A stretch of 64,000 bases of DNA from JADZEM01 sp046328125 (GCA_046328125.1 JAXLXF010000041.1:1-64000); one strand, 5' to 3'. Counted from the stretch's first letter, positions 1-8,137 are shown. A program made the numbers and translations. Notes: generated by a model from the sequence alone, not told the origin.

Positions 1-59
1 TGGCCTTGGCGAGCGCAACGAGGTGAAGTCGGCGGCGAGACACGCCGTCAGGAGGTTAC

Positions 60-278
60 ATGGCGAAAAGTCAAGCTGTCGAGGTCGAAGGCGTCGTGAC
101 TGAGGCGCTGCCGAACGCGACCTTCCGCGTCGAGATGGAGAGTGGGCATCAGGTGCTCGCGCATGTGAGCGGCAAGATGCGCAAGTTCTTCATCCGGATC
201 CTGGCTGGCGACCGTGTCCGCATGGAGCTTTCTCCGTACGATCTGACGCGCGGCCGGATCACCTATCGCTTCAAGTAG
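60..278 (+). CDS. infA: Translation initiation factor IF-1
   Basis: A 72-residue protein of the usual IF-1 length, made of a single S1-like OB fold. The family signatures EGVVTEALPNATFRVE near the start, a GHQVLAHVSGKMRK segment in the middle and LTRGRITYR at the end are all present. IF-1 binds the 30S A site and works with IF-2 and IF-3 at initiation. The ATG at 60 follows a near-perfect Shine-Dalgarno AGGAGGT at 50-56, with tight spacing. The preceding 59 bases are too short to assign to a gene. In many bacteria infA sits among ribosomal protein genes, but no rpmJ or rpsM follows here; the next gene is on the other strand. Confidence 0.97.
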   Translation: MAKSQAVEVEGVVTEALPNATFRVEMESGHQVLAHVSGKMRKFFIRILAGDRVRMELSPYDLTRGRITYRFK

Positions 279-338
279 GCGCGGCTCTCGACCAGCCGAT
301 TCAGGCTGAGCCCGGCGCGTCTCGACGAGGCGGTACCG

Positions 339-1817
339 TCAGCCGACGAGGGCGGCCCGCAGCTCCGCGACGAGTGGCGTCGGGTCTAGCCCCGCGAAGC
401 CGAGGAATCGCGCGAGCTCTTCGGCGGTGTACCGCTGACCCTCGCGCCAGCGGTCGATCAGGAAGCGGCCGGATCGGACCGAGCGGTACCACTCCTCGTC
501 GATCTCCTGTTCGAGGAAGTTCCCGAGTTGTGCGCCAAACAGCGACGCGCGCAGGTGACGGGCGCTCGCAAACGGATCGTCCGTGACGTCCAGGAACTGC
601 TCGCGGAACGGGCGAACGTACAGCGCCTCGGCCAGCCGGTCCACGTACTCCTCTTCGAGCGCGTCCGGCTCCTCGGCCTTGCGCACCTCGACTTCGTACA
701 AGTGGAGGGCCGCTGCGCGCCGCAGGCGGTACAGGCGCTCGAACGCCCGCAGTCGGATCGCGTCGCGGGTGGCTTCCGCTTCCAGCCGCAGGGCCAGCCA
801 CTCCGGTCGCCCGAGCAGACCGCTGAACAGTTGACCGTATCCCTCGACCACCGCGCCGTCCCCGAGCCGACGGTAGACGATCGACTGGGTACGGTCCGCG
901 TGAGCGTGTCGCTCGGCCTGCCCGACCGTCTCCATGAGCGCCACATAGTCGTAGATGCCGCCACGCGGCGCCAGCATCGCGACCACCTCGTCCGGCACGC
1001 CGATGGGGGCGCAGTAGGACCGTGTGATCCGATCCGGCAGGTCGTCCAGGTCGAGGCGGACGTTCGCCTGGTCTTCCAGGCGAATCTCCATCTCCCACAG
1101 CACCCGCGTCACGGTCGGCATCAGGCGGTGCGCCACGAAGATGCGGTCGTACTCTTCGCCCCGGAACAGCCACTCCAGATCGACTTCCCAGCTGTCGCCC
1201 TCGTCCAGGCGGTAGTGGACGAGCTGGTCTCGAAGCGCGTCCAGGTACAGCTCCTTCGTCTCCTTCAGCACCCACTCGGCCAGCTTCGAGACCTCCTCCA
1301 CATTCACCCCGCCCACCGCCGACCAGAACCCGAAGTCGTCGTGCGGGTGGTCGTACTGCTCGACTTCGGCGATCTTCGCGCGGGTCGCTTTGACGCGATC
1401 CAGCCGGATGTGCGCGAGCGGTCCGGACGCCGCCCGGATCGCCTCGTCGAGCTCGTGGCGGGGGCCACGCTCGGTCTCGACGTTCGCGAGCTGCTTCGCC
1501 AGCCGCCACGGTAGCACCTGCCCGCCCCACTCGACGGTCAGGCTCCGCTCGGCGGCAACCAGGCGCTGCTCGTGGCGCGCCGCCGCGCTCTCGGCGAAGA
1601 GGGTCAGCACCATCCGGCGCAGCCCATCCCCGATCCGGTCGTCCACATCGGCGTCGAGCAGCTGCTCGTACGCGTCGAGCGAGTAGACATCTGGAAAACG
1701 CTCGAGGGCCGGTGCCAGGCTCAAGTAGGGCCAGCGACCGCTCGCCTCCAGGTAGCGCGCTCGGATGAGCCCGCTCAGTAGCGCGTCAGCCTCTCGCTCG
1801 AACAGCTCTAGCAGCAT
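339..1817 (-). CDS. Degenerate M3/M32-like metallopeptidase homologue lacking HEXXH
   Basis: A 492-residue, highly charged, mostly helical soluble protein with no signal peptide. The region around residues 265-335 resembles the catalytic core of M3-type oligopeptidases: an RSYCAPIGVP segment, then GGIYDYVALMETVGQAERHA, then LGDGAVVEGYGQLF and GRPEWL. At the place where such enzymes carry HEXXH, this protein reads METVGQ, so both zinc-binding histidines are absent, although Glu is kept there and in the later helix. I infer a catalytically dead peptidase-fold protein. The family link is my own pattern match; it could instead be an unrelated helical protein. The start ATG at 1817 lies opposite the YbaK promoter region. 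Confidence 0.6.
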   Translation of the reverse strand: MLLELFEREADALLSGLIRARYLEASGRWPYLSLAPALERFPDVYSLDAYEQLLDADVDDRIGDGLRRMVLTLFAESAAARHEQRLVAAERSLTVEWGGQVLPWRLAKQLANVETERGPRHELDEAIRAASGPLAHIRLDRVKATRAKIAEVEQYDHPHDDFGFWSAVGGVNVEEVSKLAEWVLKETKELYLDALRDQLVHYRLDEGDSWEVDLEWLFRGEEYDRIFVAHRLMPTVTRVLWEMEIRLEDQANVRLDLDDLPDRITRSYCAPIGVPDEVVAMLAPRGGIYDYVALMETVGQAERHAHADRTQSIVYRRLGDGAVVEGYGQLFSGLLGRPEWLALRLEAEATRDAIRLRAFERLYRLRRAAALHLYEVEVRKAEEPDALEEEYVDRLAEALYVRPFREQFLDVTDDPFASARHLRASLFGAQLGNFLEQEIDEEWYRSVRSGRFLIDRWREGQRYTAEELARFLGFAGLDPTPLVAELRAALVG

Positions 1818-1945
1818 CGCGTGTCACCCACGCCACAGCGTCTCGGAGAATCGGAGATCACGGGTGACTGGGCGGGTGGCGCGTCGAATCCTGTGCATCG
1901 TCCGGCGGCGCGAGTATAGCATTGGCGAGTCCGGGAGGGGCCATC

Positions 1946-2416
1946 ATGCAGCCGTCCGTCCAGCGCGTGGCCGACGCGCTCCACGCCGCCGGCATCGACG
2001 CCGAGATCCACGAGCTTGCCGCCAGCACTCGCACCGCCGAGGAGGCAGCAGCCGCGATCGGGACGACGGTGCCGAAGATCGTCAAGTCGCTGGTCTTCCT
2101 GGCGGACGGCGAGCCGATTCTGGCGCTCGTCTCTGGCTCCAATCGGCTCGACACCGAGCGCCTGGGCGCAACGCTCGGGCGGCGTATCTCTCGCGCGAAC
2201 GCCGCCACGGCCCGTGCCGCGACCGGCTTCGCTATCGGCGGTGTGCCGCCGCTCGGCCACGCATCGCCGATCGAGATCGTGGTGGACCGTGACCTCCTCC
2301 AGTTCGACCTGATCTGGGCGGCGGCCGGCACGCCGCACGCCGTCTTTCCGATAACACCGGACGCGCTCGTGCGAGCCACCGGCGGCCGCGTCGTCGATCT
2401 GAAGGTCGAGGAGTAG
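1946..2416 (+). CDS. ybaK: YbaK/EbsC-family aminoacyl-tRNA deacylase
   Basis: A 156-residue single-domain YbaK/ProX-type protein. These enzymes hydrolyse mischarged aminoacyl-tRNAs, such as Cys-tRNA(Pro). The family core is clear: an N-terminal segment rich in AEEAAAAIG, the basic TVPKIVKSLVF strand carrying the conserved lysine, LVSGSNRLD, the GFAIGGVPPLGH loop and IWAAAGTPHAVFPI near the end. The ATG at 1946 is chosen over an upstream in-frame codon because GGGAGGGG lies just before it. A possible -10 (TATAGC) lies near 1915. It is a stand-alone gene between two minus-strand genes. Confidence 0.9.
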   Translation: MQPSVQRVADALHAAGIDAEIHELAASTRTAEEAAAAIGTTVPKIVKSLVFLADGEPILALVSGSNRLDTERLGATLGRRISRANAATARAATGFAIGGVPPLGHASPIEIVVDRDLLQFDLIWAAAGTPHAVFPITPDALVRATGGRVVDLKVEE

Positions 2417-2424
2417 ACGGGCGG

Positions 2425-2901
2425 CTACGAGACCTCGACCACCATGTACACCTGCGCGGCGAAATTCCCCGGCAGCGCCGCCACCCCGACCGTCGAGCGG
2501 GCATGCTTGCCGGCCTCGCCGAAGATCTCGACCATCAGATCCGAAGCGCCGTTCATTGCTGCCGCATGACCGTCCGCGTCTGGTGCGCTGTTGACGAAGC
2601 CGTGCAGGCTGACGATCTGCTGCACGCGGTCCAGTGAATCGACGACCGTCAGGAGCGCAGCCAGGCAGTTGAGTGCGCAGGCACGGGTCGCCGCGCGGGC
2701 ATCCTCCGGGCTCAGGTCGGCGCCGAGGTGGCCCTTGTACTCGGTGCCGCCGAACGACGGGATCTGGCCGGACGTCGTCACGATGTTGCCGACGCGTTTG
2801 GCCGGCACGTAGCTCCCGAGCGGTGGCCTGGCAGCTGGCAGGTCGATCCCGAGCTCGCGGAGGCGCTCGCCAATTCGTCCAGTTGTCGTCTCGTCAGACA
2901 T
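2425..2901 (-). CDS. RidA/YjgF-family protein
   Basis: A 158-residue member of the RidA/YjgF/YER057c superfamily, in the longer subgroup that begins with a helix before the first strand. Visible hallmarks are RVGNIVTTSGQIP, the ACALNCLAAL helix, and ARSTVGVAALPGNFAAQVY near the C-terminus. RidA proper deaminates reactive enamine/imine intermediates; this subgroup is less well characterised, so the substrate is unknown. The frame is open further upstream, but GGAGG six bases before the ATG at 2901 fixes the start. It is convergent with ybaK, with only 8 bases between the stops. Confidence 0.88.
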   Translation of the reverse strand: MSDETTTGRIGERLRELGIDLPAARPPLGSYVPAKRVGNIVTTSGQIPSFGGTEYKGHLGADLSPEDARAATRACALNCLAALLTVVDSLDRVQQIVSLHGFVNSAPDADGHAAAMNGASDLMVEIFGEAGKHARSTVGVAALPGNFAAQVYMVVEVS

Positions 2902-3067
2902 CAGCATCCTCCGGCGCAGCGTGCGCGCTCGTCTGGCGGCCGTCTGGCGCGGCCGATCGCAGTCAAGGAACACTCGTGTGAAGGGTAAGACGCCGGAGGG
3001 CGCCGGAGCCACCGGCGCCGCAAATCGCGGGCGGTACGGCATCGTGCACGCCGACCTGAGCACTGTA

Positions 3068-3211
3068 GGTTGATGGCGTTTGAGGGATTACCTCAGCATG
3101 AGCTCGAATCTGTGGAGACCCCACCCCCCGCCCCCCTCTCCACATCAGTGGGGAGGGGGGCGGGGGGTGGGGTCTCTGCCTGCCGAAGTTCTTCGTCAAA
3201 CGCCATCAACC
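3068..3211. repeat. Nested inverted-repeat element, MITE-like
   Basis: Two perfect 16-base terminal inverted repeats (GGTTGATGGCGTTTGA at 3068-3083, its complement at 3196-3211) enclose a second palindrome at 3115-3176. That inner palindrome has 29-base arms with one mismatch and a 4-base ATCA loop. The whole unit is 144 bases long and has no coding capacity. It occupies most of the 334-base gap between the RidA gene and the CARDB-like gene. The layout is like that of a miniature non-autonomous transposable element or a REP-type intergenic repeat; no transposase is nearby. Confidence 0.75.
3115..3176. repeat. GC-rich hairpin with G-quadruplex motif on both strands
   Basis: The arms consist almost entirely of runs of C (left) and G (right): four consecutive G-tracts of 4, 6, 6 and 4 bases, separated by single A, C and T bases, lie at 3150-3173. 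Such a string can form a very stable G-quadruplex on the plus strand, and the left arm offers the same on the minus strand. As a hairpin it may also stop transcription, although no T-tract follows. Confidence 0.7.
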
Positions 3212-3235
3212 CACGGCTCGTGTCAAACCGCTCGA

Positions 3236-3772
3236 TTACGTTACGTTGACCGACTTCCTGGACGAGTTGTTCGCCTCGTCTGACTCCACGATCCAGTTCG
3301 GACTGTCTGCGAAGGCGTCGAAGAGGTACGCGCCCGGGCTGGCCGTCGCCTTGGCTAGAACTTTGAACGTCGCCGTGACGGACGCGCCCGGTGCCAGCGG
3401 CGCCGTGGACACACAGGCCCAGAGTGGATGTGGCGGCTCGATCGCGATCTGCGCGCTGTTCTCGAACGCGCAGGAGAACGCCGGGTTGTTCACCTTGATG
3501 TAGGCGATTGCGAACTGCTCCCGCATGCTGCCGTCGAACGTCACGCGCTGGCCCGCGGTTGTTGGCCCGGCCCCGGCGTTGACCAGCGTCACCGTGTACG
3601 GAAATGCCCGGCCGTGCGGCACGGTCGCGGCTCCGCCGGAGACAAGTCGAAGGTCGGAAAGTGGCGGCCCCGGGGCAGCGTCCGACACCGACGGCGCCAG
3701 AACAAACGAGGCTGCCGCGAGGCCGATCGCGGCGAACACCGAGGAGGCACGTCGAAGCGAAAGGTCGGACAT
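3236..3772 (-). CDS. Secreted CARDB-like beta-sandwich protein
   Basis: A 178-residue exported protein. A Sec signal peptide of about 32 residues (RRASSVFAAIGLAAASFVLA, then an AAP cleavage region) is followed by one Ig-like/CARDB domain. Features of that fold are FPYTVTLVNAG, the PLAPGASVTATFKVLA strand and a C-terminal ADSPNWIVESDEANNSS, the typical DxxNxVxESdEsNN ending of CARDB adhesion modules. Two cysteines (CAFENSAQ and WACVS) may form a disulphide outside the cell. The ATG at 3772 follows GGGAGGA. Its role is unknown; CARDB domains usually mediate cell adhesion. Confidence 0.8.
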   Translation of the reverse strand: MSDLSLRRASSVFAAIGLAAASFVLAPSVSDAAPGPPLSDLRLVSGGAATVPHGRAFPYTVTLVNAGAGPTTAGQRVTFDGSMREQFAIAYIKVNNPAFSCAFENSAQIAIEPPHPLWACVSTAPLAPGASVTATFKVLAKATASPGAYLFDAFADSPNWIVESDEANNSSRKSVNVT

Positions 3773-3955
3773 GGCGGATCCTCCCTGGTTCAGGCACGTC
3801 GGGGGCCGCTGCGAGTCTTCGCGGTCGTGCGTCGATGGCTCACTCTAGTCGCCGGGCCGACGACGAGGCTGTCGTTCGGGCGACACGGTAGCTGTTCGCG
3901 ACCTGACACAGGCCCACGCCACGACGCCGTCTCCAGGAGCTACGACACCCTCCGC

Positions 3956-3961
3956 TACAAT
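3956..3961 (+). promoter_or_regulatory. Putative -10 element for lpdA
   Basis: TACAAT lies 40 bases before the annotated lpdA ATG. I see no good -35 hexamer at 16-18 bases. TAnnnT hexamers in the short non-coding gaps recur across this window. Confidence 0.45.
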
Positions 3962-4001
3962 TCAGGTGCACGACGCTTGAAGAAAGGGCTGAGCCGTCCG
4001 A

Positions 4002-5456
4002 ATGGGTCTCGGCGCTCGGCACGAGGTGGGGACCGTGGCGGAGCACGACGTCGACGTATGTATCATCGGGACCGGCCCTGGCGGGTATATCGCCGCCGTG
4101 CGGGCCGCTCAGCTCGGCCTCAAGACCGCCGTGGTCGAGCGCGAAGAGCTCGGCGGCATCTGCCTGAATCGCGGCTGCATCCCCACCAAGGCGATGCTGC
4201 GCTCGGCCGAGGTGCTGCACACACTCCAGCACTCCGCCGACTACGGCATCAGCGCCGACAACGTCTCGGTGGACTTCGGCAAGGTAGTGGACCGCCGCGA
4301 GCGCGTCGTCAAGCAGTTGACGACCGGCGTTGGCGGCCTGCTGCGGAGCTACGGCGTGGAGGTCGTGCGGGGCAGCGGCCAGCTGGTCGAGCGCGGCAAG
4401 GTCCAGGTCACCGGCCAGACGGACGCGACCATCAATGCGAAGAACGTGATCCTGGCGACCGGCTCGGTGCCGGCGAAGCTGCCGATCCCCGGCGGCGACG
4501 GCCCCGGCGTCATCGACAGCGACGGTGCCCTGGCCTTGCGCGAGATCCCAAAGAGCATGCTCATCATCGGCGGCGGCGCCGTCGGCAGTGAGTGGGCCTG
4601 CGTCTTTTCGGCGTTCGGCACGAAGGTCACGCTCGTCGAGATGCTGCCGACCCTCCTCCCACTCGAAGACGAGGACATGGGCAGAACCCTCCAGCGCTCG
4701 CTCGAACGCCAGGGGGTCAAGGTCCGCACCGAGGCGAAGCTGGAGGAGATCGGCGTCCAGGACGACGGCCTCAGCGTCGGCGTGCTCACCCTCAAGGACG
4801 GCACGCAGGAGCGGGTCGCCGCCGAGAAGGTGCTGGTAGGCGTCGGGCGCCGCCCCAACACGTCGGGGCTCGGCCTGGACACCGTCGGCGTGACGACCGA
4901 CCGGCGCGGCTTCGTCGAGGTGGACGACTACCTGCGCACCAACGTCGGCAACGTGTTCGCCATCGGCGACGTGACCGGCAAGATCCTGCTCGCCCACCTG
5001 GCCTCGCACCAGGGCGTCGCGGCTGTCGAGATCATCGCCGGCAACAACCACGCGATGGACTACAAAGCCGTCCCGGCCTGCACCTACACCCACCCGGAGG
5101 TCGCCTCGGTCGGCCTGTCCGAGAAGAAGGCCCGCGAGGCCGGCTACGACGTGCGGATCGGGCGGTTCCCGTTCCAGGCGAACGGCCGCGCCCTGACCTA
5201 CGGCGAGGCCGAAGGCATGGTAAAGGTAGTCGCGGACGCGAAGTACGGCGAGCTGCTCGGGATGCACATCATCGGGCCGACCGCCAGCGAGCTGATCCCC
5301 GAGGCCACGCTGGGCATTCGGCTGGAGGCGACGCTCGAAGACATCACCGGCACGATCCACGCCCACCCGACCCTGGCCGAGGCGATTGGCGAGGCGGCCT
5401 GGGCGGCGTCCGGCGGCGCGCTGAACCTGCCGAAGCCCCGCGAGCGCTCTTCGTAG
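4002..5456 (+). CDS. lpdA: Dihydrolipoyl dehydrogenase (E3)
   Basis: A 484-residue FAD-dependent disulphide oxidoreductase that reoxidises dihydrolipoamide of 2-oxoacid dehydrogenase or glycine cleavage complexes with NAD+. Visible: the FAD-binding IGTGPGGY at 22-29, the redox-active pair in GGICLNRGC (Cys54, Cys59), the NAD-binding IIGGGAVGSEWA, the second FAD motif NVFAIGDVTG, and the C-terminal HPTLAE His-Glu pair (about 455-460). The start could instead be GTG at 4035, which has GAGGTGGGG before it and would remove an unusual N-terminal extension. The lipoyl enzyme lipB is two genes downstream, but no E1 or E2 gene is in the window. Confidence 0.95.
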   Translation: MGLGARHEVGTVAEHDVDVCIIGTGPGGYIAAVRAAQLGLKTAVVEREELGGICLNRGCIPTKAMLRSAEVLHTLQHSADYGISADNVSVDFGKVVDRRERVVKQLTTGVGGLLRSYGVEVVRGSGQLVERGKVQVTGQTDATINAKNVILATGSVPAKLPIPGGDGPGVIDSDGALALREIPKSMLIIGGGAVGSEWACVFSAFGTKVTLVEMLPTLLPLEDEDMGRTLQRSLERQGVKVRTEAKLEEIGVQDDGLSVGVLTLKDGTQERVAAEKVLVGVGRRPNTSGLGLDTVGVTTDRRGFVEVDDYLRTNVGNVFAIGDVTGKILLAHLASHQGVAAVEIIAGNNHAMDYKAVPACTYTHPEVASVGLSEKKAREAGYDVRIGRFPFQANGRALTYGEAEGMVKVVADAKYGELLGMHIIGPTASELIPEATLGIRLEATLEDITGTIHAHPTLAEAIGEAAWAASGGALNLPKPRERSS

Positions 5457-5513
5457 GAATCGCGTACGAAGCAGTTCGTCTCGGCCGTGCATGCGCTGAG
5501 GTGGAGGTTCATC

Positions 5514-5897
5514 GTGGCACGGGCTCCACGCGGGCTTGACTTGCTGCTGCACAAGGCGGGCACCGCCGAGGCGAAGTACGCCATCCTGCACGACAACGGC
5601 TGCTTGACGAGGCGAGGGATGAACAGGAGGGATGCGATCGTCGCCGGGATGGAGGCGCGCCTCGCGCCTTCCGGCGTGCGGACATACGGGGCGACTGACG
5701 ACCAGCACATCATGGACGACCTTGCTATTGGCGGATACTTGAGTCGGCGCGGCCTGGCCCTGATGAAGCTCAACTACGAGCAGTTCCAGACCTGGTATGA
5801 AGGGGGGCGCGGCCCAGTGCCGAGGGTAGACGAGCACGGCAGGCTGATACCGCCGTGGCCGAGGCGCTGGTGGCCGATCTGGTGGCGCCGGGGTTAG
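5514..5897 (+). CDS. Hypothetical basic protein, tryptophan-rich C-terminus
   Basis: A 127-residue protein I do not recognise. The GTG at 5514 has GGAGG six bases upstream. The N-terminal half is basic (KAGTAEAKYAILHDNGCLTRRG). The C-terminus carries five tryptophans, ending WPRRWWPIWWRRG. Codon choice is less GC3-biased than in neighbours, with several AGG arginine, TTG leucine and ATA isoleucine codons, which may point to transfer or to an orphan gene. It lies between lpdA and lipB on the same strand, with 57 and 5 bases of spacing, so it is probably co-transcribed. Confidence 0.6.
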   Translation: MARAPRGLDLLLHKAGTAEAKYAILHDNGCLTRRGMNRRDAIVAGMEARLAPSGVRTYGATDDQHIMDDLAIGGYLSRRGLALMKLNYEQFQTWYEGGRGPVPRVDEHGRLIPPWPRRWWPIWWRRG

Positions 5898-5902
5898 CAG
5901 GT

Positions 5903-6682
5903 ATGCCGCATGAGGCGAGCGCTTCGACGCGCCCTACGACCAGCTCGGGGGGCGAGGTCTGGCGGCTGGACCTGGGCCGCGTCGAGTACGGCGCGGCCTA
6001 CGAGCTCCAGCGCCGTCTCCAGGCCGAGCGCGACGCCGACCGCGTGCCAGACCTGCTGCTGTTCGTCGAGCACCCGCCGGTCATCACCCTCGGGCGACGT
6101 GGCACGCGCGACGACGTGTTCCTCGCCGACGACGAGCTCGCCGCGCGCGGCATCGGCATCTACGAGACGAATCGCGGCGGCCTGGTGACCTACCACGGCC
6201 CCGGCCAGGTCGTCGGCTACCCGATAGCCCGCCTGCGCGCCCTGGCCGGCGACGCCCCGACCTACGTCTGGCGCCTTGAAGAGACCATCGTCCAGACGCT
6301 GGCCGAGCTGGGCATCGCCGTGCGCCGTGACGCCGGCAACCGGGGAGTCTTCGCCGAGGGCGGCAAGATCGCGGCTATCGGGGTGGCGGTCACGCACGGC
6401 GTCACGATGCACGGCTTCGCGCTCAACGTCTGCCCGGAGCTCGACCACTTCAGCCTGATCGACCCGTGCGGCATCGGCGAGCTCGGCGTGACCTCGGTCG
6501 AGCGACTACTTGGCCGGGCGCCGGCCCTTCAAAATGTGTGCGACCTGCTCGCCGGGCGCTTCGCGTCGGTCTTCGCGCGGGCGGTCGTGCCGGCCCCAAC
6601 GGCACTCTGGGAGACGATCGGCAGCTGGGGTCTGTTGGAGCCGCCGCGCCTGCCAGCCGAAATCCGACCGATCTACTCCTGA
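5903..6682 (+). CDS. lipB: Octanoyltransferase LipB
   Basis: A 259-residue enzyme that moves octanoyl from acyl carrier protein to the lipoyl domain lysine, the first step of lipoate assembly. Signatures: RRGTRDDVFL, the YETNRGGLVTYHGPGQVV block, the lysine of GGKIAAIGV (about 155) and the catalytic cysteine of IDPCGIGELGVTS (about 189), giving the Lys/Cys dyad of the family. The ATG at 5903 is preferred over an upstream in-frame start that would overlap the previous gene. No lipA follows. The link to lpdA nearby supports a lipoylation role. Confidence 0.95.
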   Translation: MPHEASASTRPTTSSGGEVWRLDLGRVEYGAAYELQRRLQAERDADRVPDLLLFVEHPPVITLGRRGTRDDVFLADDELAARGIGIYETNRGGLVTYHGPGQVVGYPIARLRALAGDAPTYVWRLEETIVQTLAELGIAVRRDAGNRGVFAEGGKIAAIGVAVTHGVTMHGFALNVCPELDHFSLIDPCGIGELGVTSVERLLGRAPALQNVCDLLAGRFASVFARAVVPAPTALWETIGSWGLLEPPRLPAEIRPIYS

Positions 6683-6698
6683 ATTTGCTCGACTTCGG

Positions 6699-6704
6699 TA
6701 CAAT
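6699..6704 (+). promoter_or_regulatory. Putative -10 element for mrp
   Basis: TACAAT in the 138-base gap between lipB and mrp, about 117 bases before the mrp start. No convincing -35 hexamer is present. It would leave a leader of about 110 bases in which I see no known RNA element. Confidence 0.4.
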
Positions 6705-6820
6705 ACTTCTGGTGCCTCGCGCACTACCCCTTCAATTCTTGCAACGAATCACCGCTGTCCTGTGTGACCCTCATCTCGTCGCGACCCCTGGACAGCCTCG
6801 CCTAGAGGAGTAGACCCACG

Positions 6821-7924
6821 ATGTCGTCTGACGCTCGCCGCGAGGACGTGCTGCGCGTGCTGCGCACCGTCCAGGACCCGGACCTGCACCGCGATCTGGT
6901 CACGCTCGGGATGATCAAAGACCTCGCCATCGACTCGGATCGGGTCAGCTTCACGATCGACCTGACGACACCGGCCTGCCCGGTCCGCGACAGTTTCAAG
7001 GACCAGGCCGAGCAGGCCGTCAAGGCGCTGCCGTGGGTGCAGGGCGTCAGCGTAGACATGCAGGCGACCACGCGGACCGGGCGCGGCCCAGGCAACGAGC
7101 AGTTGATCCCGCACGTCAAGAACGTCATCGCCATCGCGAGCGGCAAGGGCGGCGTCGGCAAGTCCACGACCAGCGTCAACGTGGCGCTCGCCCTGGCCGA
7201 CACCGGCGCAAAGGTCGGCCTGCTGGACGGCGACATCTACGGCCCGAACATCCCACTGATGATGGGCCTCAAGGAGAAGCCGCAGCTCCAGAGCGAGGGC
7301 GGCAAGATCATCCCGTCCCGCAGCTACGGCGTGCGGCTGATGTCGATCGGCTTCTTCCTGGACGAAGACAACCCGGTCATCTGGCGCGGCCCGATGGTGC
7401 ACGGCGCGATCCAGCAGTTCCTGCGCGACGTGGACTGGGGCGACCTGGACTACCTCGTCGTCGACCTGCCGCCGGGCACCGGCGACGCGCCGCTCAGCCT
7501 CTCGCAGCTCATCCCCCTCTCCGGCGTCGTGATCGTGACGACACCGCAGGATGTGGCGCTCCAGGACGTGGCGAAGGGGATGGCGATGTTCCGCCGCCTC
7601 GAAGTGCCGGTCCTGGGCGTGGTCGAAAACATGAGCTACTTCATCTGCCCGGGCTGCTCGGAGCGCCACGAGATCTTTGGACAGGGCGGCGGCGAGCGCA
7701 TCGCGGCGCAGTTCAAGGTGCCGTTTCTCGGCAAGATCCCGCTCCAGCCGGCGGTCCGCGAGGGCGGCGACCAGGGCCGTCCAATCGTGGTGACTCAGCC
7801 GGAGTCGCCCGAGGCGGCCGCGTTCCGCGAGGTCGCTGGCGCTATCGCCCGACAGGTCAGTATCCTGGCGGTCGCAGGGCAGGGGGCGTTCGTCCCGGCC
7901 ATGACGTTGACGATCAAAAAATAG
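6821..7924 (+). CDS. mrp: Mrp/ApbC-type Fe-S cluster carrier ATPase with N-terminal MIP18 domain
   Basis: A 367-residue protein. Residues 1-85 form a MIP18/DUF59 domain (TVQDPDLHRDLVTLGMIKDL; TPACPVRD), and the rest is a P-loop scaffold ATPase. The deviant Walker A GKGGVGKST is at 108-116, the DGDIYGPNIP switch follows, then LVVDLPPGTGD, and CPGC (Cys276, Cys279) is the pair that bridges a 4Fe-4S cluster in the dimer. These proteins assemble and hand over Fe-S clusters. The start at 6821 has GAGGAG about 12 bases upstream. It is followed at 10 bases by a small membrane protein gene. Confidence 0.95.
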   Translation: MSSDARREDVLRVLRTVQDPDLHRDLVTLGMIKDLAIDSDRVSFTIDLTTPACPVRDSFKDQAEQAVKALPWVQGVSVDMQATTRTGRGPGNEQLIPHVKNVIAIASGKGGVGKSTTSVNVALALADTGAKVGLLDGDIYGPNIPLMMGLKEKPQLQSEGGKIIPSRSYGVRLMSIGFFLDEDNPVIWRGPMVHGAIQQFLRDVDWGDLDYLVVDLPPGTGDAPLSLSQLIPLSGVVIVTTPQDVALQDVAKGMAMFRRLEVPVLGVVENMSYFICPGCSERHEIFGQGGGERIAAQFKVPFLGKIPLQPAVREGGDQGRPIVVTQPESPEAAAFREVAGAIARQVSILAVAGQGAFVPAMTLTIKK

Positions 7925-7933
7925 GAGGCTTCT

Positions 7934-8110
7934 ATGGGCGAAGCCGCTTCGGCGCTGTTCGCCTTCGGGCAGCAGGTGCTTCAACAGCAGCAGGGTGGGG
8001 ATCAGCCCACCGTCTGTTTCGCGATGGTGCCGCTGCTCATTCCCGCTGCATTCATCGTGCTGACCACGGTCGGACGCAAGATCAGGCGCTTCGCCGGACG
8101 CCCGGCCTGA
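7934..8110 (+). CDS. Small single-pass membrane protein downstream of mrp
   Basis: A 58-residue protein starting at an ATG with AGGAGG seven bases upstream, ten bases after the mrp stop, hence almost certainly translated from the mrp message. Residues 1-27 contain a glutamine-rich stretch (GQQVLQQQQGGDQ). A hydrophobic segment at about 28-46 (FAMVPLLIPAAFIVLTTV) is followed by the basic tail GRKIRRFAGRPA, predicting an N-out, C-in orientation. I know no family for it and assign no function. Confidence 0.75.
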   Translation: MGEAASALFAFGQQVLQQQQGGDQPTVCFAMVPLLIPAAFIVLTTVGRKIRRFAGRPA

Positions 8111-8137
8111 GCCAGACGCTCGGGGTCACACTCCTGG

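Noticed and set aside
5198..5773. A 191-codon minus-strand frame across the lpdA end and the orphan gene
   Set aside because: No ribosome-binding site or recognisable domain; the plus-strand frames have better support.
3840..5837. A 665-codon open frame on the minus strand opposite lpdA
   Set aside because: It mirrors the GC-rich codon structure of lpdA; its translation shows no known motif, while the plus strand is a textbook dihydrolipoyl dehydrogenase.
6749..7984. A 411-codon minus-strand frame opposite mrp
   Set aside because: Antisense shadow of mrp; His/Asp/Arg-rich low-complexity product without family signatures.
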